From: Lantana camara
Lineage: Eukaryota > Streptophyta > Magnoliopsida > Lamiales > Verbenaceae
Length of the DNA: 64,000 nt
Assembly: GCA_037501455.1 (NCBI GenBank)
Contig: CM074865.1
Coordinates: 9,559,001 to 9,623,000, forward strand
Direction of reading: 5' to 3'
Shown: positions 48,447-59,055 of the stretch, in pieces
Position numbering within the stretch: position 1 is the first letter of the stretch
Layout of the letters: every line of letters begins with the position of its first letter
The notes under the pieces: model-generated
Databases searched by the model: none
What the model was told of the DNA's origin: nothing
What the model saw: the letters and a program-made list of their open reading frames with translations, nothing else
Position numbers and translations under genes: made by a program

Positions 48447-48625
48447 TTTTGTAATATTAGAAACAGTTTAGTTTGGTTAGTTTGTTAGATTGCCTCCAAC
48501 TGGTATAGCACACGTGTCTCTTATTTATTCACTGTAGTTTTTGTATATAATGCTTCCTTGTACAGAGATTCTTTAGATAGAATACAATGAAAATTTCTAC
48601 AAACTTCTTCTAGCTTCACTTTCAA
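48447..48625 (+). repeat. 3' LTR of the nested copia element
   Basis: Aligns without gaps to 42635-42813. It is preceded by a purine tract and TG, so the full LTR may begin at 48445 (TGTTTTG). Confidence 0.88.
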
Positions 48626-49085
48626 TACTGGACTCTGTTCTCCTTTTTCTCTTTGGTTGAATACATGAAATTTACTATTCTATATTGTTCAGGAACGAAC
48701 CCAGAGTGGGCGTTGTTTGACAACACCAACTGTGTTAAGCTGGTCAACAATGTCAGAAAAACCGAAATCTCACCTGAAAATTTGTTATTTGAAAGATCCA
48801 ACACTTCTAAAGCTCGCAAGTTGGATAGCGTATCAGGAATACGTCCCCCAAACAGATTGTAGCTAAGATTCAAAGCAAGTTGCAGATTCGGGGGCAACTC
48901 TGGAATTCTCCCCGAGAGATTATTATCTCCCAGCTGAAGCTCTATCAGAGAAGATAAACTGCCAACGGATTCCGGTATAAACCCGCTTGGATCATTACGT
49001 TGCAAATCCAAGTTTGTTAGATTCTTCAAACTCGAAATGGACGATGGTATGGATCCATTCAGTGAGTTTCTGCTTATATTCATCT

Positions 49086-49790
49086 TCTGTAACATTAAAT
49101 ATTAAGACAGTCACTTAAAGCGCATCAGTTTTCTATGAAATTATTAAATAAACGTAAAGCTAAAATATTGAATAAACATATTTTAGTTTCTCTCGAAATT
49201 ATTCTGAATGAATAAGAAAGACTTCAATTTTTGCTTAAAAGAATTATCTTTTTTTTTTTGTGAATCACGTGCGACGTGCGTGTTTTGTTTCCTCAACTGC
49301 TTTAAATTTTTTATTTCAATTATGTATTTCATCTCCTAATTCATTTTAAATACACACACGGCATAAATCTCCAACTGGCTAGAGAAATTCAAACTCGGAC
49401 ATTACCCTAAAAAAAATATCTTTTAACTATAACCAACCCCTATTGGCAATAATGGATTTTATAAGTTACAAGTAGTAATATGTACAGGGCGAATTATTCA
49501 AAATATTTATTAAAAGCCTTTCTAATTGAAAAGGTTTCGTATTTAGACATAATTATTTCCATTTAACTTGTTTGATTTAATTGGACACTAAGCATTGGGT
49601 TTGATCTTCCTACGAGCATTAGTAATTCTTTTTTAATCAAAATTAATTTAATTTAAAATCGATAAATAGAACAAAGAAAAAAAGATGACAGAAATCCAAT
49701 TTTTTTCATGAGATGTATAAAAAAATGCTAGAAGTTAAGATTTGAATCTTTATTCTTTTCTTTTGATTACGAAAATAAAAAATATATAGG
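49086..49790. other. Likely intron or upstream sequence of the receptor-kinase gene
   Basis: AT-rich. It begins, in minus sense, with the acceptor of the 48692-49085 exon. No further exon recognised. Confidence 0.45.
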
Positions 49791-50503
49791 GGGTGTTTGC
49801 AAACTCTACTGCATAAGTAGAAGCAGAAACATAATTGAAAGTTGTAAAAATTTGAATTAGTAAAAGCGGTGAGTGTTTGAAAAAAAAAGTGATTAGTAGA
49901 AAAATAATCAGTTGAGTGTTTGCAGAGAAAAGTTGATAATCACTTTTAAATATAATAAAGTTACTAATTTACCCCTAACGTATTTTAAATTATTTTTAAA
50001 TATTATATTAAGATTTCGATATTATATTAATATAAAAATTATTATAAAATTATATATAATATAATCAAACATTGAATTATTTTATATATTCCTTCATTTA
50101 TAATATTTATATTCCATAAAAATATAAAATACCTATTATATTATAATATATTTTAATATAAATTATTATATTTTTATATAATCATAATTTAATATATGAA
50201 TGTATCTATTAAATAATATTATACAAACTAGAAAAAGATATTACTGAGTTGAAGACAGAAAAGATGCAAAGAATATATGAACTCCGTATAATATGAACTC
50301 TAGAATTGAGGATATTATTGTCAAATAGAATTCTAATTAATCGTATAATCTATAAGCAGAATCCAGAAGCATGTTTTGGGCTGCTTCTGGATTCTGGCTT
50401 ATTTCTGCTTAAAATAAGCAGAAATCGTTGTTCCAAACACTTCAAAACGACTAAAAATAAGCACTTATCCCATAAGTGCTTATTTTTAGAGTTTGCAAAC
50501 ACT
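49791..50503. mobile_element. hAT-type MITE (about 0.71 kb)
   Basis: Perfect 16-bp inverted ends GTGTTTGCAAACTCTA / TAGAGTTTGCAAACAC, with AAGCACTTAT-type hairpin words near the right end, typical of plant hAT MITEs. TATATAGG occurs next to both ends (49783-49790, 50508-50515) but at unequal spacing, so the exact duplication is unsure. Interior AT-rich, no coding. Confidence 0.7.
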
Positions 50504-50515
50504 AGTATATATAGG

Positions 50516-51651
50516 AAGAGGTTTTCGTATCTATCAGATTAACTGAACTGTTGTCACTGTTATAGATAGTCTATAATGCCCTCCTGGAAATCCAATATTT
50601 GAAAATTTATTTTTAAAAATCCGAAATTGAAGCAATTTTGTGTGTATATCTCTGCATGTGTTTGTGTGTAATTCCGTGTGCGTGAGTGTGTGTACCTGTA
50701 TGTTTCCGATTTGTGGTCTTGCCATTGAAGGCGGTGACTAGTGGTGGCTATTTTGAGGACTGCTGCCGTGGAGTCGGAAGGGTGGATTGGAGGTGAGGTG
50801 AGGATGTGGTTTGAATTAAAAAACTTTTGAAGAATACAGGATCAATTTTTCCATTTTTTTTTCTCAACTAAACCTATCAAAAGGTTTATCGGAGGCGGAA
50901 CTTTCAATTTTTCCATTCTTTTTCGAAATCCTCGTCTTTATTTAGGAGTAATACCACTACTAATGATCTTCTCTCTCAAGCAGTCAGTGTGATCCATTTC
51001 AGTCCATGGCTTAGATTTTCTGCAGCCCAGGGGGAGGATTTCTGGCCACCCACGCCGCTGCTCATGGCGGCGAGGGCTCAACTTTTTTTTTTTTTCAAGT
51101 ACATAAAAATAGATGTATGATTCAAATTTATTAATTATATACATAAAATATAAATATTACAACTTTTAATATTAAACCTATATTTAAAACTTTTAATATG
51201 CAATAACTTCGTTTAAAAATATTCATAAAAAATGTGTATTTAATTATTATTAAAAATATTTATAAATGTTATTAGCAATATTAGTATTTATTAAATTACT
51301 GCAAATTATATTTAATTTTCTCAAAAATATAAAATATGTATCATACAAAACAGTCCTTGAACTTTTTGGGTTCTAACAAAACAACCCCTTAACTAAAGCA
51401 ACTCAACAATATAGTCCTTGAGGGTATTCAGGTCAAATAACAAATAAAAAAAATTCCAGGAAATCCAGTGACATTTTTGGGAATTCGAAATTTAAAATTG
51501 ATGGAACCCTAACGGCGCTCAGATACCTCAAACGATCTATTAGAATTAGGGATTAATATGTAATAAATGAAAATGACAGAAGTAAATTGTAACTGGGGCA
51601 AATCTCCTGTATGTAATTCACCCTATGTACAATACCAATATAATTAAATTT
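50516..51651. other. Intergenic, no supported gene
   Basis: Holds a GTGT-rich stretch near 50640-50700 and part of a MITE-like sequence at about 51340-51640 ('acaaaacagtccttgaac'). No coding evidence. Confidence 0.45.
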
Positions 51652-51979
51652 AGGGTTAATTACAGATTTCACCCCGTCATTTGCCCCTTAGGGAGGATTG
51701 CCATGTATACTTTGATTTTGGGCAATTTTCCCCCTAACTTTTCATAATTGTTACACTTTCCCCCTTTACAATGTTTCCGGCGGCATCTTTTTGGTATGGG
51801 TCGAAATCCGCCGCCACAGAGGCGCGGTTTGGGGTTCCACCAAAAAGATGCCGCCGAAAACGTTGTAAAAGGGGAAAGTGTAACAATTATGAAAGGTTAG
51901 GGGGGAAATCGCCCAAAATCAAAGTATAGGGGACAATCCGTCCCAAGGGGGAAAGGACGGGGGAATCTGTAATTAACCC
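51652..51979. mobile_element. Foldback MITE (about 328 bp)
   Basis: AGGGTTAATTACAGATT at the left and AATCTGTAATTAACCC at the right. The arms pair over most of the length ('tttgattttgggcaattt', 'cataattgttacactttcccc'), with a GC-rich centre around CCGCCGCCACAG. TTAAATTT on both sides fits an 8-bp duplication. It shares terminal sequence with the 33841 element. Confidence 0.78.
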
Positions 51980-52183
51980 TTAAATTTTTTTTTTTAATCA
52001 TACTTATTATAATACTAAAAATAAAGGCAAAGCAGAATATTTTGGACAAAGCTTATGTAAGGTATTGGCACATACCTCGCACCATACATGGATATTATAC
52101 ATTTGATGTTTCAGAAAACTTTAACGTGTTAACATGGGAGAGAAATAGTCCTATCTTTCCTCTCTTAACTCTCGATTGTACCC

Positions 52184-52194
52184 TTATTTATATC
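52184..52194 (+). promoter_or_regulatory. TATA box candidate of the intact lectin gene
   Basis: TTATTTATATC, about 80 bases before the ATG, identical to the motif before the 16-kb copy. Confidence 0.6.
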
Positions 52195-52269
52195 AGGTCT
52201 CTTTCGCGATCAAACTCAAACTAAAAAAGGTAATTAGATTGTATAGAAGATCAATATCGACAAACGAAA

Positions 52270-53590
52270 ATGGGTGACGATTATTGCATAATAAACCCCA
52301 TGGTGACCATGGAGTACTGTTTGGGCATTCAGGACGGCGAGGTCGTTCTAGTCCGCTATGATCGCGACGACCCTTATAAGGTGGGACTTATTATTTAAAT
52401 GACACTTCTAAAAAAGCCGATTAGGGAGGAGTGGTGTCAGCATTTTAATATTCTTTATGTTATTTATATCTGAGTTGTGGGGATGTAAAATAATCGAGGG
52501 GGGTGGTTGGCTCCGCACGCCAACCCTTCGCTCCGCCTCCGATGTAGTACTATGATATTGTGTTTGGATATTTTTTATTCAGGAAAATATCATTTTTCGT
52601 CCTCTACATATGGCGTTTTTCAGTTTTGATCCTGAACTTTTCACTTGTCTCACATTGCATCTTCTATGTTTCAAAAAATCTCAATTTTAGTCCTTTCACT
52701 GACTGACGTTAAATATTGGATGGAAAAAGGCTCGTGTCACTCACGCGCCACTCACATTCATTCGGGGAGCGTGAGTGACACGCACCTTTTTCCGTTGAAA
52801 AACTAACGTCCGTTAGCTAAAGGACTAAAATTGAGATTTTTGGAAACATAGAGGATACAATTGAGACAAGTGAAAAGTTCAGGACCAAAACCGAAAAATA
52901 GCATTTGTAGAGGACTAAAAATGATATTTTCTCTTTTTATTCGTATATACCTTCTAAGTTTTCTTTCATTCGAATTTGATTTTTCAATTGTGGATTTCCC
53001 GATCTCTGATTTCAGATATTGTTAACGTAATATTCCATATTATGTATATCGTTAAGGTTTGTATCTTGTGCTATCTATATATACGTATACTTTGTATTGT
53101 GACGTCAATAAACGGAGATTCTTTCAGCTATGGAATAGAATTTATCCGAGTGATGGGAAATATGACTACGATGGGCGGCCAGCTTTTGCTTTGTTCAATA
53201 AAGCCACCGGAAAAGCCCTACAGCACGCTAATGGTCCCCACCAACAGGTATCTTTGATAATAATATTTACTGCAAACGTCCTAGTCTGTACTCGTTACTT
53301 CACAATCTGAAGATTAACAAATATCATTTCATGGCGTGCAGTTGCAATTGGATGAAGACACTGAGGCTGATCCTGATAATCTTCCAGACAGAGTCTTGTT
53401 TACCCAAAGCGGCGACTGCGGCCATGGCGATGAGTATCGGGCAATCAGGATGTATCCCGACACTAGCCTCAACGTCGATGCTTACGAAGCTACAGAAGAC
53501 AAAGAGTATCTCGACGGGACCAAAATCGTGGTCTGGGAGTGGGCTGGAGGGCCTAATCAACTCTGGTGGTTCAATGACATCACTGTCTAG
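52270..53590 (+). CDS. Euonymus-type (EUL, ricin-B-fold) lectin, intact, three exons
   Basis: Exons 52270-52380 (37 codons, MGDDYCIINPMVTMEYCLG), 53128-53247 (40 codons, GRPAFALFNKATGKALQHA) and 53342-53590 (82 codons plus TAG) join through GT-AG phase-0 introns to a 159-residue protein. It is one EUL domain with the usual landmarks: FALFNKATG, DRVLFTQSGDCGHGDEYRAI, LNVDAYEA, DGTKIVVWEW and GPNQLWWF near the end. Such proteins (OsR40/EULS3 family) bind glycans in cytoplasm and nucleus and respond to drought, salt and ABA. No signal peptide. Intron 1 (747 bp) contains a MULE-type MITE. TATA at 52184, AATAAA at 53659-53664. The frame is uninterrupted, so I take it as functional; expression is not known from sequence. 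Confidence 0.87.
52581..52933. mobile_element. MULE-type foldback MITE, copy B, in lectin intron 1 (353 bp)
   Basis: Same family as 35767-36120: ends AGGAAAATATCATTTTTCG and AAAAATGATATTTTCTC, long palindromic arms, a central pair of 'gtgagtgacac'-type words, and a 9-bp duplication TTTTTATTC (52572-52580, 52934-52942). It lies wholly within the intron and leaves the splice sites intact. Confidence 0.85.
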
Positions 53591-53658
53591 AGACTGTTTT
53601 TTATATCATTATTGTTGTTCCGATAATCGCAAGAATTTTAGCTCAAATTGTTAGTGTA

Positions 53659-53664
53659 AATAAA
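53659..53664 (+). terminator. Polyadenylation signal of the lectin gene
   Basis: AATAAA about 70 bases after the stop codon. Confidence 0.5.
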
Positions 53665-54189
53665 GCGGTGTGGGTCATTGCGCTCATCTGTGCTGCAACT
53701 TCACCTCAGATTATATGAATAAGATGACATCTTTGAGTATGGTTTTTTGGTGCATTTGTTCCATTCTCACGGTTCAACTTTCAGGTTGAGAATCTTCCTT
53801 CAATACAAATTCTAAGTGGTCAATCAAGCTCTAGCTTGAGACACTGCAGCCGGATCTTGGGGAAGATCAACGACGGTGTCAATACATCTCTCTTAAATCA
53901 AGCAATTTAGTGCAAATATTTTACTGGAAATTGATTTTGTTCGTCGGAATTTATACATGGCGAATTTAGTTTGTCACGTGTAAAACTGGGTCAGGTTTCC
54001 AATGACCAAAATCTGATCCCGATCAAAGCATTAAATTGCATGATTTTTAAGATACAGTCATACGGTTCTATTTTGTCACCAGATAATGAAATGTACCTGT
54101 TGAACAAGAAGCAGGTGAATTATTTCTTTTTCAGACTTTTATCGCAGCCTTTTATGGACTTACGAAGACTTATGAGTCTTTGATGTTCA
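53665..54189. other. 3' flank of the lectin gene, no gene seen
   Basis: No coding, RNA or repeat signal that I can support. Confidence 0.45.
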
Positions 54190-54970
54190 AATTATTGAAT
54201 GCAGCAGCTCAACCTTTGAACTTAACAAGTTCAATTAATGTAAATCAGATATGAAGCTATATAAGCTTACTCAACAAACTCAAGCATTAACCAATAATGT
54301 CTCAAACAAAGCAACTAAACTAAAGATATATGAGACAAGGAATTTATAGTGGTTTTGCCCTAAAGACGGTGAAAACACGAATCTAAATAATTAATCCACT
54401 ACCTAAGTTGTTATGCTTATAATTTTTGAAGCCAACACTTTATTAGATCGAGAGGTATAAGAGATAACATAGGTACAACAGTTAACACGACTGGTACAGA
54501 ACAGACCAATTCCTGGATCCCAAGCTCCTTTGTTAATGGCTACCCACTAGAGAAACACGCACACTCTCTATAAAGTGTACATACAAAGTACCTACAAATA
54601 AAAGTTTGAAAAGAATCACTCTTCATGTTGAAACTTGATCTCTATATATATACATGCATCATATAGCCATTGCTTCCCCCTTTTTTTTTTTTGTGAAATT
54701 TCAATTTGTTATGTTCCCAAGGCAACTTCCAACAGCTATTTAATCTCTCAGCTTTAACAAATGACAGTATCACCGCTGAAGAGTATACCTGAACCTTATC
54801 AGTGCAGGGACTCCTACAAAAGAAAACTTTACACGCTAAACAATAATAATGTTCAACTCCTTGAAATCCATGTAAGTATTTGTTATTTTTTCCAATGATG
54901 TTTCAGGGGCAAGAAACATGCAAGGCTTTTTGTTGATCAATTCAAAACCATAACATGGTTAACAATCTCT
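54190..54970 (-). repeat. Probable LTR of a SIRE/Maximus-like copia remnant
   Basis: In minus sense, TGTCATCATAAAAAAGAAAG then AGATTGTTAACC (about 54995-54960) resembles the 'GTCATCATCAAAAAGGGGGA' junction that precedes the 3' LTR in SIRE-like elements. Purine tracts AGGGGGAGTT (about 55035) and GGGGGAGTTCAAC (about 55090) lie just upstream. A CACTATAAATTCC TATA-like site is near 54350. The lower boundary is approximate. Confidence 0.4.
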
Positions 54971-55834
54971 TTCTTTTTTATGATGACATAAAGTGTTTCT
55001 TGTCAAGATAAGAATTGTTTGTGCATAAACTCCCCCTATCATTAAGCATAACCTAGAGTGATATGCTGAGGATTTGTTAAGTTGAACTCCCCCTGTCACT
55101 GAGCTAAAAAGTTATATGGAGTAATTTGATGGAGTAAAATACTGAACCTGTCGAGCACATGAATGACACAACCCAGCATGCATTATACAATCCAAACATT
55201 TACAAGTTTGTTCAGATGTTTCAAGTACAAAACAGGAATTCTGAAATTCATAAGCAGGTACAAAACATGAAATGCATAAGCAAGAAATACTTTAAACTTA
55301 TGTACTACTATCTCCCCCTTCATCATCAAGAAGGGCATGGGCAGAAGTGTTACCAGTAATTGAGTCAAGTCTAGTGGATAAAGTCGACAAACCAGTTTTG
55401 AGACTTTTCAAGGAGAGACAGAGTTCATTAAAGAAAACAGAAGTTTCATGATGTTTCAGTGCAAGCTTTTCACGCTGATCAGTCTCCTTTTTTCTGGTAG
55501 AAGGGCAGAACCAACAATGGCTTTCTGAATCATAATGGAGATCCATATAGGCAAGAGCATGAGAGTCAAGCGTTTGATAGTACTCAGGTTTTTCTTTCCA
55601 ATTCGTGGGCAGTGGAATGGTTTTGTATGATTTAAGGAGAAAGAAAAAATTGTAATTTTGGTATATCAACTCACCCTAATTCACAATTTTGGTAAAAAAA
55701 AATCTTTCCGGTGAAAAAAGTAATCCATAACTCTACAAGTTCACAATTTCATGCACTATTTGACCCGAATAAATATGACCCACCGAAAAACCAACCGGAC
55801 CACCATGTGTTCGTTGGAGAATTTACCACGAAGC

Positions 55835-56016
55835 TGTTGTCTATAATGGATGCCATGATTGGGAGGAATTATTTTGTATTGCTAGACTGGAATGAATAAA
55901 GTACAGAATACCTACATGTAGATATACACCACAACTAGACTAAAAAAGGAAACGGAATATTTACATCCCTAATTACATCTCTAATCACGGGATTACCGAA
56001 ATCCCCTTAGTCAACA
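55835..56016 (-). repeat. 3' LTR of the 55835-63176 copia element
   Basis: On the plus strand begins TGTTGTCTATAATGG and ends CCTTAGTCAACA; 182 bp. Confidence 0.93.
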
Positions 56017-56141
56017 CTCCCCCTCAAGTTGTATCGTCGGATCTTCGATGTGCAACTTGCCCAAAACTTCTTCGAAAATCCTACCATTCACGGCCTTTGT
56101 TAGAATATCAGCGAGTTGATCCTCTGACCTTACAAATGGCA

Positions 56142-59055
56142 TGTAGCACCCCTACATGTGGAGATGCCACACCCCCGCACTACAGGTCGATCCACCCACG
56201 AAATAGATAATCCGTACATGAATCAACCTGCAGCGAACGGGTGACAATAAAAAAAACCAACTAGCTAGGCGGGACTAGACCTTAAATGAATTAAATCCAA
56301 TACATGAAAATTCAAAATGCGGAAGCATAACTCTATCATTTCATCATCATATATCAAGTATTTATAAGTTCATCAGGTTATAATTAATATATCAATACAT
56401 TATCATCTCCCACATACTACACATGCATAAGTCTCCATATGCTAATAATAACTACAACATGATAACTCGGGAAATCTCACTATCATAAAATATATGAAGT
56501 GTTAGGCTCAGTTGGACGACACGACCCGACTCCCGCCTAGCACGCCACGAAGGAAACCTGAAAGGTGGAGGCGTCAGTCTGTGAAGACGGAGTGAGGGGC
56601 ATAGATATATATAAACACAAGTAATATGCAAGTTGTAACCTCGGGTAATGCTTTTGCAATAAGAGTAATATAGGTTCAAGAATATAATACCCATCGCCCG
56701 AGATTACAACTATCAAGTTTAATAAGTTTATTTAATTAATTTCATGCTATCAATCCGTAGCCGTGGCGAGTAAGGGCAGTTCTCCAACCTTGTACCATAG
56801 TGAATCATTACATGCTAGTTTAATTATCATGTGATCAGGCAATTCATTTATAGTGCACATGTATTCATTTCATGAACTCCTTTACTCCGGGTGATGGTGG
56901 GTTTGCAAAGCCCTAACCATCCATGCTACGTACGTCGGGAACATGACTCCCACGTACGGGATTCCTTCCTCCACCAAACCTCCTAGTGGATTCACGGGTC
57001 ATCCCAATGATGAGGGGTGTGCAGAGTTACCCGTCAGCCCTATGCTTTCCCGGTTGGCTCGTACACATACCCTCGGGCCCAAGGTGCTATCATGCTACTC
57101 GCCACTAAACAATCATGATATAATCACAATACATGCATTGTTTTGCATGATCATGAAATTAATCAAACCACATGCATTGCTTTGCATGAGTCTGATTTAT
57201 TTGAAATTATTTTGAAAGCTTGGAAATGATTGTAGGAAAATATAAGTATACCTTTTGGCTGGAAAGTTCACATAAGGTTGTAGGGTTCTATATAACTAGC
57301 AATTAACCTCACCTGTACAACCAAAATATGACAAGGATATACTCTAGTGAGTCTGCTCCTCGTCCACGGTCTCGTGATCTGTGCAAACACGACGTGTATA
57401 CGTGAGACTTGACTCAAAATGGACCAAATAGGACGAACGGCGAAAATGCAACGAGACAACGAGAAACGAACAACGAACAATGTGGCATGAAAATATCTTG
57501 TTTTAGCATGTATTCAATCATACAATAGCACTTTGGGATCAAAGAAATCATTAGAGCAAAATGTGACATTAATGCAGAAAATTTTCAACATGCGCATGTT
57601 GTATTCAAATGAGCATAACTCCTTCATCGGAATGAATTTTAACGAACCGTAAAATTCCTAGAAAACTAGACAAACATATCTTTAAATACCTAGTAGTGAA
57701 AGATGATCGTCGTTCCCTTATCAAACGAAGTCGAAACGATCTGAAAATTGGTGGAAATACTTATAACATACCCAGAAATACCCCAGTAAAACAGTTTTAA
57801 AAACTTTCATCATTTAATCTCTCTGATCGAGCCAAAACCGAAATATGAAAACAGGGGACAGCAGGGGATGTTGCTATTTTTCTCAGGGTTCAAATCAATT
57901 CGGATTGACACCAATTTTTGCAGAGAACATCTATAATATATCAAGAATATCCCCATAAAACAGTTTTCAAAAATTCCAACTCAACAAGCCACAATTCGAT
58001 TTTTAATTGGGTTAACGCAGATTCGCGACAGTTTAGCGGCACCAAATTAAAACAGTCATAACTCACAAACGAAAATAGATATTGACGAACCGTAAAAAGG
58101 AGAGTGTTCTACACTTCAAATATTTGCTACAGTAGAAAAACCAGAGCAATTGGAATAGGGGAGGGGAGTCAGGAAAACAGGGGAACTCTCGAACCGAAAA
58201 TACCACCAACAAAACATCATCAAATCAACTCCCAAATGCAATAAAACATGAAGAAAACATGCTAGAATACTTAAAGTGCAATAAAATCAAACATAAACAC
58301 TTATTTCATTCTTTGATTCTCAAGTATCATCAATAGCAAGCTCATACAAATTCATAAACTCCAACATCACAACTTCAAGAATTCTTGCATAAATTCAAGG
58401 TAAGAACTTAGAATCATGTTTCTAATAACTAAAACACAAGTTATCCAATCAAAATCATAACCCTAGCTTCAATCAAGATTATCAAGAAATCATGTAGAAC
58501 CTCCATCTCTACTTTTAAAGAAAATAGAAGAAGAAGATGAAGTTGAGGAAGCTTCAAAGTTTGCAAATTTGCCGGAAAACTAGCTTGAATTTGATGAAAT
58601 CCTTTCTTCCTCTTCTTGGCTTTGATCGAGAGAATAAGGAGCAAGAAAGCAAGTGTTTGTATGGTTTGAATGAAATGAAATGAGAGGAAGGGATGCTTCT
58701 ACGTGATTCATCTCTTGAAATAAATCAAATGATTCAAATTGCAATCAAGTCCCTCAAATGTGTAAGTTATGCAATTAAGTATATATGGTCTTGAAATATA
58801 ATCAATCAAGTCCTTGTAAGTTCATGCAATTAAGTCCCTAAAGTTAGAAAATGATCAAATAGGGACAAGTTCGTAATTAAACCACTTCCGGTAAATATTT
58901 CATGCAATAATTATTTTTCAATGATATGAATTCATATATTTCACATAATTAATATGTCATGAATTCTATATAATTTCATGAAAGTGTACTAAAATTTAAT
59001 TTATAAAATTATAATGAAACATAGGAAATTAATTAATGAAAATCGGGGCGTTACA
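56142..59055 (-). mobile_element. Solo LTR, probably Tekay/Del-type gypsy (2.9 kb)
   Basis: Ends TGTAGCACCCC and GGGGCGTTACA with TG...CA termini and an exact 5-bp duplication TGGCA (56137-56141, 59056-59060). It has no coding sequence, primer site or internal region, so it is read as a solo LTR left by recombination between two LTRs. It is collinear with the older copy at 21760-31478. It must have inserted after the copia element that holds it. Confidence 0.75.

Larger units (their letters stand above)
42635..48625 (+). mobile_element. Ty1/copia element nested in the LTR of another copia element
   Basis: LTRs of 179 bp at 42635-42813 and 48447-48625 differ at about eight positions (roughly 4-5 percent). 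The primer site TGGTATCAATG is at 42816 and the purine tract TTGAGGGGGGTG ends at 48446. The host LTR sequence TACTGGA is present on both sides (42628-42634, 48626-48632). Depending on how the LTR end is drawn the duplication is 5-7 bp. It holds a hAT element in gag. Confidence 0.9.
36907..48691 (+). mobile_element. Ty1/copia element, old, hosting further insertions
   Basis: The 5' LTR is at 36907-37106 (200 bp). Just inside it is a degenerate primer site (GGTATCCAGAGC). The polypurine tract GAGGGGGGTG is at 42481-42490. The 3' LTR is split into 42491-42634 and 48633-48691 by another copia element. Flanks AGAAC (36902-36906) and GGAAC (48692-48696) are a 5-bp duplication with one change. The LTRs differ at a dozen or more sites, so the insertion is old. 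It lies in the receptor-kinase exon in the opposite orientation. Confidence 0.88.
35107..49085 (-). pseudogene. Leucine-rich-repeat receptor kinase exon, split by two retroelements
   Basis: Three pieces on the minus strand form one exon. 48692-49085, after a TTACAG acceptor, encodes about five leucine-rich repeats (L-x-x-L-x-L-x-x-N-x-x-S-G-x-I-P pattern, e.g. LTNLDLQRN, LEVLDLSNNKFSGEI). 36862-36906 encodes the juxtamembrane link. 35107-35394 encodes a Pro-rich stretch, a basic KKSLASK, a transmembrane segment (IIIAIASALLAVGLLILLGI) and the basic stop-transfer ISRKYNR. Dropping both insertions and one copy of each duplication joins the pieces in one open frame. A GTAATC donor at about 35107 may end the exon. 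No kinase domain follows in the window, and no upstream exon was found within the 3 kb beyond 49086. In an intact relative this protein is a plasma-membrane receptor; here it cannot be made. Confidence 0.82.
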
